Shown: positions 12,692-24,699, counted from the first letter of the stretch. The stretch is 64,000 nucleotides of DNA from Aphelocoma coerulescens (GCF_041296385.1 NC_091022.1:26369967-26433966), one strand, 5' to 3'. The notes: a model not told the origin generated them from the sequence alone. Made by a program: numbers and translations.

Positions 12692-15592
12692 AGGTCCATG
12701 TTCAGCACTCCTGGGGGAGGCATCAGTGCTGTGCCATGCTGATTCGCCCCTCAGGTCTTTACAACTGTGCCCTGCCTTATGGCTCTGGAAAGGATGCAGC
12801 CTGCTCCCCTAATTCCACCAACTCCAGCAAACTGACACAAAGGTCAAGGGATAGAGACAGAGGCAAGGGCATGGCCTGCTCTGCTGTCCACCTGCCCCAG
12901 GGAGCAGCAACAGAGCTGCCTCTGCAGTGCTTTTAAGTGCCAAGGCAGAGGAAGCTCCTTGCATCCTTACTAAAGAGTGTGCTTGTCACAGAGAGCCCCA
13001 AGCAAGTATTAGAATTCAGCTGCCAGAACTAGAAAGACCAAGACACAGCCACAGTCCCAGTGTCTGTCATGTTGGGAAGTGAGAAAAATGTAACACATCC
13101 ACTTGGAGCATTGACAGATACTGAATAGGAGCTGATGCTTTTCCTGCCTAAGAGGTAACACAGAGATCAAAAAAATTCATGCACTTGTCTTACACATCTT
13201 GCGCTGACTTGAGACTAATGCCATGTCCCACACAGAGCAAACAATACATTAATTTCTTTAGCAAATACATAGGCATCCATTTTGTTTACTTTAAAGCAAA
13301 AACACTGCAAGGGCTTCCACACTGAAGACAGAATGAACAAGCCTAACTATGATATTCCAGGAATTCCTTTTCACCATAAGTTTTCAAGTCATTCTTCCTT
13401 ACTCTTCTGCTTCTGGGCTAATTAATTATACACTAAACATACTGCTAGTGTGGTGCAAATAATTAATTAAACATGGTCACAGGCTAGAACATTAATTGTG
13501 ACAATATATTACACTTACTGCTGCCTGTCTCTTTTAGCTAATATGAACTTAGCAACATGCAGGGATTCCAGCCTGGAAAATATGTCTGTATATTCACTGC
13601 AATAAAAAACTGCACAGAATAGTATTTTTTGTTTCGGTGGGGCAATGTCTGGACAGTAGTAAGGAAATCTGCCTTTCTTTACACCAGGACAGGAGGTCAA
13701 CATTTCCTTGTGTTCACTCAGATCTCTAAGAAAAATATAAATCACTAATTTTGACTGGTGTTTTTTTCACTGGGGGTTCTCTGAACAAGCAGATTCTGAG
13801 CTGGTGAAAAGGGCAGGAAAAAGAAGGGCTGGGCAGAGAAAGAACAAACTTTGGCAAACGCGATACAAAGCCGATTTTAGGGGTTCCAGGGCTGGCAAGC
13901 ACACAGGTATTATTCTCAGCAAGACCAAGAAGATTCCTTAAAGAGATTAGTAACATTTACCTTGAGCACAGGAAATGTTCTGAGAATTCATCACTTGATG
14001 CCTCCAGTGCTGAAAACACAGCATGTTGCAGCAGCATTAGGTATTATTAGTGTGCTTACCTGCAGCTCCTGTATCCTACCAGATGGCACCCAGAGTTTAC
14101 TTTGCTTTCTCTTTTAAAATTACAAAAAAAAAAAAAAAAAAGAAGAAATCACCTTATTCATAAGAAGGTATTACAGCATTTTTTGGGGCATAAAACATGA
14201 AAATGACCATTTTTAAGACAATAGTGCTGCTGGATGGGGGGGTCAGACATGGCATGTACACAGCACATAGGATGAGAATAATTCATAGCACACACTTAAG
14301 TGAACAGAACCTTTGAGGCAGATTAAAATACATATGCCTAAGAGAGAGAATCAAGAGCTAAAATACCTTGCCAAAGGCTGTGGGCTTTTCAAGCTTTTTA
14401 GAAAGAAAATTGTGCTATAGATGTATAACCATTCAATAGATAAAACATTTAAATTATTTGTGCTGTAACTTTTATGTGTAGTGTGTGTGGATAAAGTGCT
14501 TTTTAAAAAGCGATGGTTAATTTTTCAGTTGTTCTATCATTTCTCTTTGGCTGGAAAAAGAAGAGTTTTATGACACCTTCTCTGGCAAGTGGATTTAGCA
14601 CCTTCGAGTGCTGAAGTTCATTCATTAGCATAAGCTTTTATTATAAGCCATAATCTCTTCTTTATCTCAACTGCCAAGGGTGAGGACATCAACACACCAT
14701 CTCCCATCAGTGCTAGATGGAAACATCTCCCATTTGATTTCAATATACAAAGCACATATTTGAACCTTAAATGCAAGCATCCATATATTTTAAAGGCTAC
14801 CATTAACAAACAGCATGTAAAAGTCATGTCAAATACATTAAAAAAAAAAACAAACTAAAACATCAAAACAGAAACAAAAGAGAAATATAGGTGAAATACC
14901 TTATTTTTATCACTTATTCCATCTCATTTATGAAGGGGGATTTTTTTTTTTCAAACTGTGCCTTCTGCAGTTCTGATTATTGTTACTACAGATATCTGTG
15001 CTGCAGTCATGCCACCAAGCCTGCACCCTGGGCCAGGATATTGTACTAAACCATTACAATCATTAAATAAAGCCTTCACAGATAGATTTTTTTTTCTATA
15101 ATAGCTATAATAAGTAAATATAAGAGCTAAAATACTTTTTTATCTAGGTATTCCAATTTACCCTTTTTTTCTTTTCAGAAATAAAAACTGAAATGACACT
15201 GCTCATTAAACTGATATCTTCCATTTTTAATGATATTTTGTAGATTTTATCCATATCAGTCTGGTGAAATTTGACTTTCATTAACACCTACCATCATCAG
15301 AATTCTGCAAGCAATTGTTTTTATGAAAATAAGATACAAACAAGAGAGACTAGTATAAAGACTTCATAGCAGTGTACTGCATTTTTAGAGAAAGCAATCA
15401 GAGACATAATTTTAGTTTATATTATGTTGCTTCCTAAAGACAATGAACTAATTAGAAAAATATTCCTTTTATTTTAATGTTCATTCAAAGAGAGGAAAAA
15501 AAGACTCATCAGAATAAACCTGTAAAGATCATAAACCTTGCCTGGGGGACAAAAGTACAGTGTTATTGTTTAATATTCTTGTTTGTTGTCAG

Positions 15593-15671
15593 GTGTTTGG
15601 AAAATAGAAAACACTGCTTTGATTTTACGTCACAAAAATATTTCACAGCTTCATATACGAAGTCAATCAAA
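15593..15671 (+). other. Candidate exon, 5' part (likely 5' untranslated)
   Basis: A good-looking 3' splice acceptor ends at 15592: the preceding 30 bases are T-rich (tgtttaatattcttgtttgttgtcag). The following 79 bases lead into the ATG at 15672. In the frame of that ATG this part is open as well, so it could instead be coding and the exon internal. It contains TTACGTCA (about 15624-15631), close to a cAMP-response/bZIP site, and two CpGs in otherwise CpG-poor surroundings. If it is 5' UTR, at least one non-coding exon and the promoter lie upstream, possibly outside the window. Confidence 0.4.
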
Positions 15672-15746
15672 ATGTCCGATTACAAGGATTACAATCAACG
15701 GGATGAAGATGACAGGGACACAATATCAGCTCAGTTTGTCACACCA
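15672..15746 (+). CDS. Candidate first coding exon of an unidentified gene (partial, 25 codons)
   Basis: The ATG at 15672 has A at -3 (a fair Kozak context) and opens 25 codons, MSDYKDYNQRDEDDRDTISA followed by QFVTP. A donor GTAAGA starts at 15747, so the exon would end in phase 0 after the proline codon. The peptide is very hydrophilic, rich in Asp, Glu, Lys, Arg and Tyr, with no signal peptide or membrane segment. That would suit the cytoplasmic or disordered N-terminus of a larger protein. The exon (15593-15746, 154 bases) has a pyrimidine-tract acceptor and about four CpGs, both unlike its AT-rich surroundings. Weak points are the exonic side of the donor (CCA rather than CAG), the frame staying open outside the predicted splice sites (from 15477 to 15800), and the absence of any convincing next exon in the window. 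I do not recognise the protein. Alternatives are a conserved regulatory element or a chance open frame. Confidence 0.38.
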
Positions 15747-16885
15747 GTAAGAGGTATCACTGTGTTTTACACCATAGCACTCATATCTCTGAGATTTTAA
15801 GCATTGTTGTCAAAACTCCCTCCCCACCAAAAAAAAAAGTCACATCTTCTTCCTTCACACCTCTGTGATACTCCTGCTAAAAGTAATCAGAAATGAGCAC
15901 TGAGCTTTTCCCAAAAAAACCCCTCTGTTCTCTGATAAAAATAAAGATTACAGGATAATACTTTCCATTTTCCTGAGAAGGAATATTTTAGGAAGCTTTC
16001 TAGGATTTTCTTTGAACTACATTTACATTCTTCTGTGCTGTTAGCAAGCACAAGGAAATGTGCTTTCCTATATTTCAGCACTTAAGCCCCACTCATAAAA
16101 ATTAGGTGCTTAGGAACCAATTAAATAGCTTTGCCTTAGTGAGCAGAGTGTTACAAGTGAGAGAGAATAGTCACCTGTGGTCCCAGTTTGGACTCATATT
16201 TCCCATTAATAGTTGTTTCTTATTAACAGTTGTCAGGAACAGAAAAAAAAAATATTTTGGAAATTTAATCACACCATCACTTTCAGAATAACTCATAGGT
16301 AATTACATATGAAAAACTACAAATTATTTTGCTTTGTACACAAAGTTTGAACAAAAAAGAAACCACTGAGGACTAGTAACTGAGAAATAACATAGATATT
16401 TTCTGATTTCTGGATTTGTTGGTTTGATGTCACGTGAATAGGCTGTTCTTGGTAGCTTTTATATTGAATATTCATCAGAGGCAGAGAAGAAGGAGGAAAG
16501 GGTGTCAATAGATTTATTCAAGGTATCCATGTATCATCCTCTTTGGGGACAATTTCACCCATTTTTGTCAGAGGTTAATTGCCTCCCATAAAGTAGAATG
16601 AGTACTTCAGATTCTTCTTTCAGAGTCTTTTGGCCCTCAACATCCACAGAGATGATGTCATATGCAGGCAGGTAAAACCCCAGAGCAGCAAAATCCCACA
16701 GCAGTCCTACTTGCCTACCACGTCTTTACTACTACAGCCTCCTGATGACAAAGCATTCTGCTCGAGCACGGGACAAAAGATCATAAAATACATTTTCAAA
16801 ACAGAGCCAAAATTGCTGTGGTAATAAAAATTTATTTTCTTTTTCTCTTTGAAGGCTACTGCATAGGCAATCCATTATTAGTGGC

Positions 16886-16908
16886 TCACAGCCAGCAACT
16901 GGCTGTGA
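16886..16908. repeat. Perfect 10-bp inverted repeat, 3-nt loop
   Basis: TCACAGCCAG (16886-16895), spacer CAA, and CTGGCTGTGA (16899-16908) are exact reverse complements. The stem is GC-rich compared with the surroundings. It may be a fold in a transcript or a palindromic protein site. No RNA gene boundary is evident. Confidence 0.9.
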
Positions 16909-19867
16909 ATTGAGCTGGTGAATTAATAGCCTATGTAGATAAAGACCCAGAATTCTGGGTATGTGGGTGTGCAAAAGAGACCCCAAACAATGACAATTTT
17001 TCTGTTTCTCTAATGCAAGTGGTTTAATGATGGATGAACCCCTTTCTTTAATGTCCATTTGGGTGCTTCATATAACTACTTATATTCACTTGAACTTAAT
17101 TCCTTTCACCATCAGTTTGTGAACTGATGAAAAAACTGCTTCCTCATATGATCCCAAAATAGCAATTCATCTTCCAGAGAGTTGAAATATGAGAATACAT
17201 TGCTAAATCTGCTGCTTTGATAGCTGAGCTGCTTCTTCTCAACGGGGACAGTGACTCTGCATATTCTTTCTTTCCTTTATAAACCTGGCATATAGTGGTG
17301 CTTGCTACCACTTGATTAATCTATCTTCAAGTCAACAGTAAAGTTGCACAAATATTTGAGCTCTGACTTTTGGTGTATTCCCAGGTTTCTCCAAGTCTTT
17401 CACCTGATGATGATCCAAAAACATTTCTTAGCACTTCATGATGGATGTATCCCTTTGGCATTGCATGGCAGAGGATTACAGGAAAAGAGAGATCTCCATA
17501 TGTAGCTGAGGTCTTCCCATAAATCTAACAAAAGTTAACCTCCTTGTTTTGAAGGATAGATAAAAGCAGGAGAACCCCAAGAACTCCAGATCATGGGTCA
17601 TCTTGGACAGAACCTACTCTTTCAGTTCCAAAGAACTTTATCTTCTCCAGATCTGTGTCTCCAGCCATAGAGACACTTTGGGAAAGGTTCTGAAAAGCAC
17701 TGATTGGTAAGTATAGCACAGAAATAAAGGTAATAATTGGATTGATCCATTGTTTCCAGTTTCTTTGACTCTGAAAATTTGTGCACAGTTTGTAACCAAG
17801 AGAGAAAAGGTATCGATCATTTATATTAATAATCACACAGCTTCCAAACAAATCTTCCCAGATACAAAATAGTTACACTTTCATCTTGGAACTTCCACAA
17901 TTCACTGAAGGAAAAAGAAAATCATGAGTGTGATGCCTTTTCTATTTTTTTTTTAATTTAAAGGGCAAAAATACAAGCCCTACAAGAAAAGAATAGCCTA
18001 TGAATTCTTCCGCAGCCTCTTGTGACAACTGAGATTCCCATGAACCAACAACAAAATCCAGAACAGTCTGAAGTAATACCTAAAACCTAAATATCTCCAT
18101 AGATTAATATTAAAAATCTCCTCTGCTCTCTTATTGGTGTAAATCGTTGAGGTCCAGTCATTCCTTGTAGAATCTCCTCATGGAGATTTCTTTTTTTCTG
18201 TACATGAAGGGAGAGCATAAAAGGCTCCCTGAGAAATCAGGGAAATGTTCACAGCACACTGGTAGCTCCATATGTCACACATGTGCCCCTGTACTCATGG
18301 CAGTGGCTTTAATCTGCCACTTCTGTAGTGCAGTGTCACTTCTGCTTTCAAGTTTGGGAGGTCTGAAAAGATTGTCATTGGCTGTAGTTTCCAACACAGA
18401 GGACAGCACTCTATCAAAAATTTCCCTTCTACAGACCTTTCTCAAGGTTCACTGCTCTCTCTCTCTGCATATGCAAAGGCTTTTGTCAGGTTTCTCCAAA
18501 GCATGCCCAAAATATCCTGGATATGTAAGAAGACTGGAAAGATAAAATGTAAGACAACATATTGCCAGAGCAGCAGAATTTGCTGGGAGGTTTAATTGTT
18601 GCATTGTCAGCTCCCTGTTCTAACTTCAGGTGCTTTTCTTGAGAGCAAGCCTGGAACAGAACTACTGCTCACTTGTGGCAGACCAAGAAACTTGATAACA
18701 CAGCTCAACCAGTCACATATTCCATGTTCCCAAGCGTGGATGGCACTGCCAATCCATGCACACTGAGGATTTGCAGTCACTGGTGATGAAAGGATTGCAG
18801 GAGAGCAAAATTCCCGGCCTTCAAGTGTGCAGAGGTGAAACTGCTCTCTGCAGTCTCTAAAGGCCTCATGCAGTGCTTGCAGCACAGAGGGTGTTACAGG
18901 AGAGTGATAAAAAGACATGGTGTTTGCCATTTGGACAGTCAAAATTCCAGACATTCCATTTCAGCCAAAATTTTGCTACCAGTCCACTGGGAAATAAGGA
19001 AAAAAACAAACAAGCAAACAAACAACTAGCATTCATGTATCTAATCTTGATAGTGCAGTTGTGCAGAAACCTCCTGAAACTAATTTTATGAAGCTAAAAT
19101 GCATTCATTGCACTCACTTTAAGGTATATTTGATGGCAAAAAAAGTGCACTGGGCTGTACCTCACCAAGACCAAAAGCTAATTTGATTGGAAATTCAGCA
19201 AACTCAGTAATATGCCTGACATAGCTCAGGAAAGAATTTCATCTACCAAGTAAAGAAAAAGATATTTTATGACTAACACAGCAGAGATGATTTTTTCATT
19301 TGTTTCCAGAGGCAGATGTTTTCTCTGGGTATTTGAACTCTTTAGAAATGTGGTGGAGGACAGAATCACAAATATACACAAATAAAAATACTCTCAGCTC
19401 CAGCCAGATTTGCAGAGCATGGGGAATGGTGCCATGAGGGTAGGCATTCTCTGAAGTCTTCCATGCCCCAGGAGCACAGAATATCTGAAAAAACTGCTGT
19501 ATTCCTACAGAGACCAAGGATAACCCTGCCTCTTGGAAAACATCCTTCTGAACAGAAAGCCTTCATGACCACAATCAGTGTTGCCACCTCTTACTTTGTT
19601 GTAAGTACTGTCAGAGTAAACAGAATACTCATGCAAGAATCCAGGATAATGATATAAAAGCAAGAACACTTGTCAGAGTCCAGGAGGATATTGGATTTTG
19701 GTGCTGTATAGAACAAAACAACAAAGCTTAGTTGTGTGTCCACACTGACAGCATTTTCCAGGTAACTCCTCATGATTTGTAAAAACACATTATCCATGTT
19801 TTCTGCTTGGTCAATATGTCTTTCTTTGTCTCCATCCCTGTAGGAATAAATATTCATTCCCAAATTA

Positions 19868-19926
19868 TTAAAATATAAATGAGTATATAATATATAATGA
19901 GTATATATGAATATATAATGAGTATA
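19868..19926. repeat. AT-rich low-complexity repeat (TATATAATGAGTATA type)
   Basis: The phrase 'atgagtatat(a)' recurs three to four times with small variations in about 60 bases. This is an imperfect minisatellite-like or low-complexity tract and has no coding meaning. Confidence 0.8.
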
Positions 19927-21573
19927 CAATTTCTGTCAAATTTTTTTTTTGCAAAATGCAAAAAAGTTTTTTCATCTTTCTAACTGTTGAAATAAAAGTA
20001 TGTCTGTATCAAAAACTACATGCTGGGGCCATGGGGCAGAGCCATCACCTTCTGGAGTATTTTTAGCCAAACATTCATAATCCAGTTTTTCTTAGCAAAA
20101 GTTGATTTTGTGCAAGTGACATAAAACTGAGCAGAAGTGTGTTGTTGACATTTCAGTCTACATAAACTAGCAGAGAAAAGACCCAATATGGAGGTGACAT
20201 ATGATATTTACAGTATAGAAAGATCTTGTTACAACCTTTCCCAGTTCCATGAGGGACCTCTCCCTGAGGCAAGCCTATAGTTTTCTGCAGTCAAAAATGG
20301 TACACCTTGCTATGAACGGCCTCTTGCTTCAGGGCCGTGGACTCTCCTGTCTGCTCCTGCTACCTCTATCTCGTAGCAATTCTTTAAAGGTTATTCATTG
20401 TTATTACACCCCAAACGCCCCTGATTTCTTCCCCCTTGCTCTTACAGCTCGCACTGAAACTTCAAATGGTATTGACACCTCCCAGCAGCACTGCTGTATT
20501 CCTGCTCTTCACTGCCTACTGTACCTCAAGGTAATTTCTTTCCCAAAATCTTTTCAGAATGCCCTCGTCCTCCACTATTCCCAAGCTGTACATGGATCAC
20601 AAGGGTGGGCAAATGCAGCACATAATATAGACAGGTGCAACATCATCTGTACAATACCAAGTGAACTCTCAGATGAGAGATATTTCTCACCTGGACCATT
20701 GCCATTATCAGTGTATTTTCATTAATTTATCACTTTTATTTCTGCCTCTGGTATCTCTTCATGAATATTTTCTTTCCATGCTAAAATTATCTTTTAAATT
20801 TATGCTGAGTAGTAAGACAATGTGTTTATTGTAAATAATTTAGCAATGTAAAATATTTGAAAAAACTCCGGGGCAAACTAGTTATTTACATAACTAAAGT
20901 TTCTAACAGATATGAAGTTGACAATTTTACTTGCTTCATCATCATAAAACTTCACAGTTTTTGTCATTGAACAGGGCTCCATTGTGCCAAGTGCGTTCAC
21001 TAAATGCTGTGTAAGCAGAGAACAAAACCACAGCTCCTGCCCTAGACAGCTCGCCATCTGCAAGACAAGGGGAACGTGGACAGATGGAGAGGGATGGAAG
21101 GTGACAAGATGCTTGTGATCACTGCTGTAGGCAGCAGTCAGAGCAGAAGAACTCTGTTGTCCAGTTTTAAACAGGCATTACAGAAAAGAAGGGAAAACAC
21201 AACACTCCTAAGACACTGGAATAGATCAGTGATCTGCCATTTATTTGTACTTTTTAATTTGAACTCTCCTTTTCCTCTCTCCAGACTCTCAGGTTCTCTC
21301 TGAATAAAAACTTGTAGTAAAAATCAAAAAGAGTACAACTACTACTATCACTTAGAGAAGCTCTACTTGCTGATAAATTCACATAATGTCATCTAAAAAC
21401 TTTTGAAGTTTTATAAATATGTTAGCATATTTTATAATGTATACAAGTGTATGCACTTGCTTGAATGCAAGACCTATAACTATTTTACTGTTGTTAACAA
21501 AGGCATGGCTTGAAATTCAGACTTAAACCACTCTTTCAGAGGAAAAAAATTGGTGAAATGATGAAATGAAATT

Positions 21574-21595
21574 GATGATGATGATGATGATGATG
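21574..21595. repeat. (GAT)7 microsatellite
   Basis: Seven GAT units plus one G in a row, preceded by a degenerate 'gaaatgatgaaatgaaatt' run that may be an eroded older part of the same array. It could be polymorphic in length. Confidence 0.95.
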
Positions 21596-22994
21596 TAAGC
21601 AGTAAGGTTTAATCTACTGTAGTATATGCCAACACATCAGGCTAAATTTCACCCCAGCCTGTGCAGAGCTCCTGCTGGAGGCACTGAGCATAGCAGTAAC
21701 AAGGACACTACATACAGACAAAACAGAGTTTATAATTTTTACAAAAAAGTCAGAGTGATTATAGCTCCAACAAATCAATATGAATAGAAGGGAGAGAAAT
21801 ACACTCCCCCCGTCTCTTCAGATTATCTACTTTTAGTAAAATTAATAACTTGCCTTTCATACTGAAAAGCAAAACATACATCCTTTAAAAATTTACACTG
21901 CCTGATGTAGCAGATTTTAAACAATTAAAGTCTAACTCCTCTTTAAGTGGATGCAATTTTAGGATGGAAACAAAGCAGAATAAGTATTTCAATTAGCACT
22001 TACATTTCCACTCTGAGAAGCATTTAAAAAAAAATAATTACCCCCGGTACAAGCCAGGGGTGTACACTTCACAGATGCAAACATAAACTCTGGCTGCAGG
22101 GAGGAGTCTATGTGTACATATCTTCATTTTTAGTCACAATGGATTTGCTGAATGATTAATATATTTACAAAGCAACTAAAAACCACAAACCAAATTATAT
22201 ACATTCACGTTTCTCCTGTTAGATCAGGCTCCTCCTCTTGTCTCAGACTGAAGTGATATCAGTACAAATCATCCTGCTGACATAAATATCATCACTGAAG
22301 CCTACTGAAGGACAGAACCAAACTGTAAGTAGGTAAACTATTTACTTCACTATTTGGCACAGTTTCCCCCAATTCCCATGCATTATTCCTATCTAAAACT
22401 TCTTCATGCTGCCACATGTCACAGATGACTTGGACGAGGCAAAGACAAAGCAAAGACCCTCCACAGGTCAGTAAATGTATGCATTTCAAAGCAATGCACC
22501 ACAGTGTCCAAGCCCAGCTGTGGCCTCAGGTATTGCAGCTATACACATTTTACCCCAGTAAACTGTAAAACATAATTCCCATGTTATCTTTTTCCCTACC
22601 AGAAATGTGCAGCTGCTATAGCCACTTTCACTTTATTCCTCCTCATCTCTACCCTGGTTTATTTAGCTGTGGTAATATCTCAAACTTGTAAAAATACCTT
22701 GCTGATGCCATAAGCTGCAGTGGTGTATAAATTGCCTTCCAGTGCCTTTGCATAGCCCAGGCTTAATATAAAGGGAAATGTTTCCATCCACGTGTCAGCC
22801 ATATGATAAATAGCCATGATGGAAGGCAGAGAGGAGGCCTGTGTGTAAAACTTGCATAAAACTTCCTCCCTCCTCCATAGTACCTCAAAGAGGGTTTGCT
22901 CCTCTGAAGCACCACAAAAGATGAGGCACAGGGTACTGGGAGCTGTGGCAAGCAGAGGTCTGCTCTCTGCACACACTGCATGGAATACTCAGCC

Positions 22995-23545
22995 AGACAC
23001 AGCGTGTCCCAGAGGCTGCTCAGGAGGAGAAGGAAGACAGAAATTTGGACGAGGGAGAGCGGAGCGTGACAGGAGACTGAAGATGCAGAAGTTAAATAGG
23101 CAGTAGGTTAAGCTGGCACGACACATACAGCCAGACAAAAGGTACAGCCTCTTCCTCAACAGCACTGAGCTGCAGGAATGAAATGGAGAATAAAAAGAAA
23201 TGACTGAGGGAAAAAAATCAAACAAACAAACAAAAAAAAAAAAAAAAACATTAAAAACATCAACAGAGGAGAACACAAGAGAAAAGAAAGCAAAGCTGAC
23301 TGAGATATGAAGTGGTTCTAGAAACAAAACATAAACTCTCTCAACAGCACAAATGCAAAATGGGGACAAACCATGAATAAAAATGGTTAAAGGCAGGCCT
23401 CAGTTTACTGCTGGCATAGTTAATATGCTGCACCAGGTTGGAGGGAGATAACAGCTGCTGCTGCTCTGCTGAAACACCCACCTAGAACAGCACTCGGTCA
23501 GCCCGCAGTGTGCGCTCGCCTACAGCCACCACCACTGCACAGCCG
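22995..23545. other. Weak CpG-bearing, GC-richer patch
   Basis: Two clusters stand out against CpG-poor DNA. About five CpGs lie between 22995 and 23125 (such as gagcggagcgtgac near 23058-23071) and about five between 23490 and 23550 (cactcggtcagcccgcag and tgcgctcgcc, then agccgggg). Between them lie a CAAA/poly-A run (23217-23248) and ordinary AT-rich sequence, so this is not a CpG island by usual criteria. It could be an unmarked small promoter or first exon, or a piece of a GC-rich mobile element. No coding frame or paired splice sites support a gene. Confidence 0.4.
23217..23248. repeat. (CAAA)n / poly-A run
   Basis: About four CAAA units pass directly into 17 A residues. A similar CAAA/CAAG run occurs at about 19005-19025. 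It is a simple repeat; no retrogene body ending in it was recognised. Confidence 0.85.
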
Positions 23546-23883
23546 GGGGACTACAGATTCCAGGAGACATCAAAATATGGCAGCAAATCACAATGTATTC
23601 CAGCAGAAGACAATCAGCCACCAATGCCATATTGTAATAGCAGCCAAGGGCAAGAAAATAATAAAAAAATAAGTGTTCTTCATAGGGAGAAGTCTTTAAT
23701 GTTCTGCAGATACAAGAAAAAGAGATGTATTGCACCTGCAGCAAACAACATGAATAAAAGGAATTGTATTAGTAGGAGCTAAATAGATATTTGCTAAATA
23801 ATACATAATATGCATTTTTATTTTTGAGTTTTCAGCCATTCTTTTCAAACACCTCTAATGATTCGGTAGCTGAATTAATTAAC

Positions 23884-23913
23884 GGGGAGGGGGGAGGGGG
23901 GGACTGTGGGGGG
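23884..23913 (+). other. Strong G-quadruplex motif
   Basis: Four runs of four to seven guanines lie within 30 bases, separated by loops of 1, 1 and 5 bases (GGGG-A-GGGGGG-A-GGGGGGG-ACTGT-GGGGGG). This meets the classic four-run rule with very short loops, so a stable quadruplex is expected on the plus strand. It stands alone in AT-rich sequence and follows TTAATTAAC. No promoter can be assigned to it. Confidence 0.88.
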
Positions 23914-24300
23914 TAAGCCCCAGTCTCTGGAAAGCAGCCTAGATGTGGAAGGACAAATATTCTGAATTAAGGTATTTTGGTCACCAATCTCAGGGTTTTA
24001 GTCAGTTTGTCATCAAGAATTGAACAGACTTGTGTGGGCAATTTGAAGACTATTTAATCTCATCCCTAATCTATATATTAATAACAAATGTAGTCATTCT
24101 CAAGAAGCTGTTGAGTGAACAAACAGAAAGAGAATCAGCTGTCTGCCATACGTTTCTTGTTTATTTAAACAATATCCATTCTGTGCTCAATCCAGTGTCC
24201 AACCCAGTCATTAGAAAGACTCTAGTTTGAACAAGTCCTGGAATAAAGTTTATGTGGTTTTACAGGTGGAACTTTTATTCTATATTAGCACTACAACTGT
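23914..24300. other. Non-coding stretch, nothing recognised
   Basis: Short open frames only (66 codons at 24030-24230). No repeat or regulatory feature could be supported. Confidence 0.6.
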
Positions 24301-24388
24301 CCCAAACTTCCTCAGTTGAAACACTAAATAAAACTTTTAAAGTTCCCAAACTTCCTCAGTTGAAACACTAAATAAAACTTTTAAAGTT
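24301..24388. repeat. Exact 44-bp tandem duplication
   Basis: Bases 24301-24344 are repeated without a mismatch at 24345-24388. Each unit starts CCCAAACTTCCTCAG and ends AAAACTTTTAAAGTT, and each carries an AATAAA. The identity of the copies points to a recent duplication, or to an assembly or polymerase artefact. No coding role is seen. Confidence 0.97.
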
Positions 24389-24699
24389 GTGCTCAGTTGG
24401 TGTGTGTTGATGTGTTAAAGCTTTGGGCTCCAGGAATTCAACACAGCAGCTGGTTTCTTAAACTCTATTCACAAGTTAAGTAGGTGCTCCTGTGTACACT
24501 CAGCTACCTGCTCTGTTGATGAAAAAAATCCATTTGAGCATAAAATACCCACTGCTTTGGGTAAACAAAGGTAAACCTTTTCTCATTTCAAGATGTCTTC
24601 CTATTTGCATTCATTCCAGACTTTGAGAAATAAGAAATTAGTTTCTTGTGGGCTAAATAGTTTCCCTAAAATTTGAGATAAAACCTGGTTTCAGCAAAT

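Larger units (their letters stand above)
7256..15592. other. Long non-coding stretch with small hairpins and A-tracts
   Basis: No supported gene lies in these 8.3 kb. The longest frame is a minus-strand one of 152 codons (7270-7728) that shows no domain, no splice sites and no compositional bias. Contents that can be named are two small perfect inverted repeats (10212-10232 and 12673-12691), A-runs at 11976-11994 and 14124-14141, and a somewhat GC-richer patch at about 12610-12960. Paired TAATTAATTA sites at about 13421-13467 are listed in the findings. Splice-like sites on the minus strand (for example near 8390 and 14058) lack matching partners. Confidence 0.65.
15747..22990. other. Intron-like or intergenic stretch
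   Basis: If the exon ending at 15746 is real, this is the start of its downstream intron. No second exon with acceptor, open frame and donor in the matching phase stands out. The open frames at 18180-18545 (121 codons) and 20249-20725 (158 codons) have no domain or exon borders and are treated as chance. A strong donor-like GTAAGTATAG near 17707 has no paired acceptor. Named contents are a 10-bp hairpin (16886-16908), an AT-rich repeat (19868-19926) and a GAT microsatellite (21574-21595). Confidence 0.6.

Noticed and set aside
18180..18545. 121-codon plus-strand frame with a hydrophobic stretch
   Set aside because: A single chance hydrophobic segment, no splice sites, and no similarity that I recognise.
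20249..20725. 158-codon plus-strand open frame, the longest outside the 12-mer simple repeat
   Set aside because: A rough estimate for AT-rich DNA gives about one such frame per 64 kb on six frames by chance. It shows no domain, exon border or codon bias.
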